Below are positions 4,422-6,595 of a stretch of 6,595 nucleotides of DNA, one piece after another. The notes under the pieces are model-generated. The model was not told where the DNA came from. It searched no databases and worked only from the letters and a program-made list of their open reading frames with translations. The translations under genes were made by a program, and so were the position numbers. The stretch's first letter is position 1, and every line of letters starts with the position of its first letter. Location: contig JAGAKC010000234.1 of assembly GCA_017848155.1 (NCBI GenBank), positions 1 to 6,595 on the forward strand, given 5' to 3'. The DNA is from Oscillospiraceae bacterium. Lineage in GTDB: Bacteria > Bacillota > Clostridia > Oscillospirales > Ruminococcaceae.

Positions 4422-6410
4422 TTAGAGTATATCTAATATCTGGCTTGCAATTTCTAATATCGAAAGCATATTGTCTCCGATTTCCGCTGTGTATGACAGC
4501 AGTGTGTAGTCACTTGTGTCATCTGGGTCAAGTTTAGAGGCGGCATCGCAGAGATCATATGTTTCGAGTATGAGATCTGCAAATGTCCTTTCGCTTGCTA
4601 GCTCAAGTGCTGTACGTGCATTTACGAAAGTGTACAGCTCATATAAGCAGGGGGCGGCAAGTGTATAATATTGTATCGCACGTTGTCTGTATATTTCGGC
4701 ATAGTAAGTACTGGAGTATGAATCGTTTGTATACTCAACAGCATTAGTCAGGTAAGGCGAGATAGTATCTGTCAGATACTCTATCATTGCATATATATCA
4801 TTTCTTGTCCATGTTGTCTCGTCGTCGCTTTCATAGCCTGGGGTGTTATCGCTGTCTTCGTCATGGACAGTATCTCCCGAAGACGGGGGAGTGTATCCGT
4901 CGGTCTTATTGCTTACCTTGGTAGATTTGCTGTCAACACCGAAGTCAATGGTCCATTCTCCTTCGGATATTACTTTAATACAATATTTTCTTCCGTTTTC
5001 GTCTGCTTTGAATATACACTGTCCTTCGTAATCACCGATCTCATTTGCAATAGACGAGTATCTTTCTCCTATATCATCGTATACAACAGCTATGAAGTTG
5101 CTGTCACCTTTATTGGTAAGTTCTACGATATATGTGCCCTTATCAAGCGAAAACCACGGTGTTACGGTATCTCCCTTGCCGCTGAGGTTGGAGGTCCCTT
5201 TTTTCGTCGGCTGATTAAACGAAAGCTTCCAGTTTCCGTCGGAAAGTACACTTATACAATATTTGGTCTCAGGGTCTTCGTTTACGAAAAGTGTTTTACC
5301 ACTGTAATCTCCTATTTCATTTGCAAGAGAATAGTATCGGTTTCCGTCGCTGTCATAGAATTGTACGATAAAGTTGCTTTCTCCCTTGTTGTTGAGGTCT
5401 ACTACATAAACTCCCTTGTCAAGCGTAAAGAAGCCGGATACATAAGTGTTTGTTCCTTTGAACTCAGATGCAGGTGCTTCTGTGATAGTTTCGAATGATA
5501 TTGTCCAGTTGCCTGATGACTGTACTTCAATATAGTAAGAAGTAATTCCGTCTTCGGGGACAAATAGTACCTCGCCTGTGTAATTGTCTATCTCGTTGGC
5601 AATAGTATCACATCTGTCGCCGTTATTGTCATATACCACCGCGATAAAGTTACTTTTGCCTGTATATGACAGCTTAACTTTATATATCGGAGCAGACAGT
5701 TTGATCTTTTTGGTTACGGAATCGCCTGTGCCTTTCACTACGATCGGCTCACTTGCAGTCTGTGCTGTAAAGACTTCAGATGTGGTCTGCTTTTTCTTGT
5801 TTACAACTGCACAGATCTTGAACTGGTATTTTGTGTCGGGTTTAAGACCGGTTATTTCGCATGATGTTCCTGTAACAGATTTGCATTTTGCAAATGATCC
5901 GTTAGTGTTCTTTTTGTAGATGTAGTATGAATCAGCACCTTTCACTGCATTCCAGCTAAGCTTGATGGAGTTTTTCGTTGCGGATTCTACCTTCAGCTCG
6001 GGCGCTTCAAGTTTCTCGGATTCGGTAGTTGCACTTATTGCTGAGGATTTTGTCTGTGTAACATATTTCCCTTTTTTTGAAATGAGCGCACATACCTTGA
6101 ATTTATATTTCGTTCCTGCTTTCAGTTTCTTTACTGTGCAGTAAGTGTTCTTTACATCTTTGTATTTCTCGTATTTTTTTGTGGAAGAGTTGTACTTGTA
6201 TACTCGGTAGGCATCAGCATCGTTCACCTCATCCCATGTAAGCTTTACAGAGTTAGTGGTGGTTTTGGATATGCTGATGTTTTTGGGGGCGCTGAGTTTT
6301 GCTGATGCCGCATATGCGGTCGTGGCAGCTGATGCGGGCATGAGGTCTGTCATTGGTGTGAGCGCTATCATACCTGCCATCAGAAATGCCATAATTCTGG
6401 ACTTTTTCAT
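4422..6410 (-). CDS. Secreted FnIII protein with three 92-residue repeats
   Basis: This encodes a 662-residue exported protein. Residues 1-28 or 1-37 form a signal peptide: KKSR, a hydrophobic core, then cleavage after ASA at 28 or AASA at 37. Two fibronectin type III domains follow at about 40-128 and 135-218, with core Trp59/Trp153 and Tyr102/Tyr195. Three copies of an unrecognised beta-rich domain lie at 224-307, 316-399 and 408-491. Next are an acidic Ser/Thr/Pro linker (492-533) and a helical, Tyr-rich C-terminal domain (534-662). There is no LPXTG motif, dockerin, SLH domain or C-terminal membrane anchor, and no catalytic motif. It is probably released, or held at the cell surface by one of the unknown domains, with an adhesion or binding role; that role is inference. 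The ATG is preceded by AGGAGG (6420-6425 on the minus strand) at 9 bases. The gene is monocistronic and converges on the Nudix gene. Confidence 0.85.
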   Translation of the reverse strand: MKKSRIMAFLMAGMIALTPMTDLMPASAATTAYAASAKLSAPKNISISKTTTNSVKLTWDEVNDADAYRVYKYNSSTKKYEKYKDVKNTYCTVKKLKAGTKYKFKVCALISKKGKYVTQTKSSAISATTESEKLEAPELKVESATKNSIKLSWNAVKGADSYYIYKKNTNGSFAKCKSVTGTSCEITGLKPDTKYQFKICAVVNKKKQTTSEVFTAQTASEPIVVKGTGDSVTKKIKLSAPIYKVKLSYTGKSNFIAVVYDNNGDRCDTIANEIDNYTGEVLFVPEDGITSYYIEVQSSGNWTISFETITEAPASEFKGTNTYVSGFFTLDKGVYVVDLNNKGESNFIVQFYDSDGNRYYSLANEIGDYSGKTLFVNEDPETKYCISVLSDGNWKLSFNQPTKKGTSNLSGKGDTVTPWFSLDKGTYIVELTNKGDSNFIAVVYDDIGERYSSIANEIGDYEGQCIFKADENGRKYCIKVISEGEWTIDFGVDSKSTKVSNKTDGYTPPSSGDTVHDEDSDNTPGYESDDETTWTRNDIYAMIEYLTDTISPYLTNAVEYTNDSYSSTYYAEIYRQRAIQYYTLAAPCLYELYTFVNARTALELASERTFADLILETYDLCDAASKLDPDDTSDYTLLSYTAEIGDNMLSILEIASQILDIL
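4425..4811 (-). other. C-terminal helical domain of the secreted protein
   Basis: Residues 534-662 of the secreted protein are predicted helical from their heptad-like pattern of Leu, Ile, Ala and Tyr. Examples are IYAMIEYLTDTI near the start, YYTLAAPCLYELYTFVNA in the middle and ILEIASQILDIL at the end. The acidic linker just before it (positions 4812-4937) separates it from the beta-rich repeats. I do not recognise it as a known anchoring or catalytic domain. Confidence 0.5.
4938..5741 (-). repeat. Three tandem copies of a 92-residue (276-base) protein repeat
   Basis: The units lie at 5490-5741, 5214-5465 and 4938-5189. The landmarks SNFI (residues 253, 345, 437), ANEI (271, 363, 455) and the Trp of GNW/GEW (302, 394, 486) recur at exactly 92 residues. 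Each unit runs: G(T/K)G-type opening, a KG-SNFI strand, YD--G-R, ANEI-DY-G, a (Y)CI-V strand and GNWTI-F. The DNA of the copies has diverged, so the duplication is old. Alternating polar and hydrophobic residues suggest a beta-sandwich, distantly like pre-peptidase C-terminal or jelly-roll binding modules. Confidence 0.8.
5757..6293 (-). other. Two tandem fibronectin type III domains
   Basis: Both start with (S/E)AP, then a (V/I)KL(T/S)W strand (Trp59, Trp153), a DA(Y)/ADSY(Y)-(I/V)YK strand, L-(A/P)(G/D)TKY-FK(V/I)CA with Tyr102 and Tyr195, and a final (S/T)A-T strand before the linker. This is the classic FnIII order, of the type common in secreted clostridial proteins. They probably act as spacers or binding modules between the cell surface and the downstream repeats. 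Confidence 0.85.
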
Positions 6411-6419
6411 AGTATTGTT

Positions 6420-6425
6420 CCTCCT
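6420..6425 (-). promoter_or_regulatory. Ribosome binding site of the secreted-protein gene
   Basis: CCTCCT on the plus strand reads AGGAGG on the minus strand, 9 bases before the ATG. It fixes the start at 6410 and so confirms the signal peptide. Confidence 0.8.
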
Positions 6426-6466
6426 GTTTTTTTGTGAATAAGATCAAAAAATCCCATTCTGGTATT

Positions 6467-6496
6467 ATTGTATCAAAAACTTGTTTTGCTTGTCAA
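6467..6496 (-). promoter_or_regulatory. Promoter of the secreted-protein gene
   Basis: On the minus strand a perfect TTGACA (6491-6496) is followed after 18 bases by TACAAT (6467-6472). Transcription would begin near 6460, giving a leader of about 50 bases. The -35 lies inside a small palindrome with arms GCTTG and CAAGC (6488-6498), which could be a regulator site or chance. Confidence 0.65.
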
Positions 6497-6520
6497 GCGT
6501 TTTATGGGACAATTAAAAAT

Positions 6521-6542
6521 TCAATGAAGAAAATCTTCTTGA
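6521..6542. repeat. Imperfect dyad in the divergent intergenic region
   Basis: TCAA-T-GAAGA (6521-6530) and TCTTC-TTGA (6534-6542) are inverted arms of nine pairs with one unpaired T, around AAA. The right arm overlaps the -35 of the rightward promoter, so an operator is possible. The AT-rich sequence makes chance dyads more likely. Confidence 0.35.
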
Positions 6543-6567
6543 TTTATTGTGTATTATATAGTATAAT
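6539..6567 (+). promoter_or_regulatory. Rightward promoter for a gene beyond the window
   Basis: TTGATT (6539-6544) is followed after 17 bases by a consensus TATAAT (6562-6567). No open reading frame starts between here and the end of the window, so its target lies outside. The region between the two divergent promoters is strongly AT-rich and holds nothing else I can identify. Confidence 0.5.
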
Positions 6568-6595
6568 GTATAATAGAAAAATATTGTTCAGATCA

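Noticed and set aside
4863..5498. A 211-residue plus-strand open frame inside the secreted-protein gene
   Set aside because: It is antisense to the 92-residue repeats and no ribosome binding site precedes its ATG. Its openness follows from the repeat codons on the other strand.
4938..5741. Recent DNA duplication or mobile repeat in the secreted-protein gene
   Set aside because: The three units align at the protein level but their DNA has diverged, with no flanking short repeats or transposase. This is an old internal domain duplication.

Overview
The window looks like chromosomal DNA of a low-to-moderate GC Firmicute. A Ruminococcus-type member of the Clostridia (Oscillospiraceae) is the best guess. 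This rests on strong AGGAGG-type ribosome binding sites, TTGACA/TATAAT promoters, a divergent clostridial-type diaminopimelate decarboxylase, and a secreted fibronectin type III protein. The taxonomic call is inference; no rRNA or other marker gene is present. The layout is compact, with seven complete genes, one possible gene tail at the left edge and no intergenic gap over 300 bases. I see no mobile elements, tRNA, rRNA or CRISPR.

Positions 1-2125 hold a tightly packed co-directional set on the plus strand. Two HAD-superfamily hydrolases (30-776 and 783-1412) are followed by two small three-helix membrane proteins (1415-1783 and 1796-2125). Gaps are 2 to 12 bases, so this is almost certainly one transcript that begins before the window. 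Both HAD proteins have Gly where the usual second catalytic Asp of motif I sits. The two membrane proteins look like diverged tandem copies.

Positions 2126-3516 hold a lysA-like gene with its own promoter (2134-2162). A small dyad lies at the predicted transcript start. The gene ends in an 18-base palindrome over the stop codon, followed by a GC-rich hairpin. The product should make lysine from meso-diaminopimelate, although part of the family signature is altered.

Positions 3517-4394 hold a small very basic protein of unknown function (3529-3849), closely followed by a Nudix hydrolase (3858-4355). A textbook intrinsic terminator closes the pair (4364-4394). The start region of the small gene is perfectly complementary over 10 bases to a site inside its own coding sequence.

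Positions 4422-6410 on the minus strand encode a 662-residue secreted protein. In order it has a signal peptide, two FnIII domains, three copies of an unrecognised domain repeating at exactly 92 residues, an acidic linker and a helical C-terminal domain. It has its own promoter. A second, divergent promoter at 6539-6567 points out of the window toward an unseen gene. The least familiar content is in this protein: the 92-residue repeat and the C-terminal domain. I found no strong evidence for a wholly new multi-gene system.
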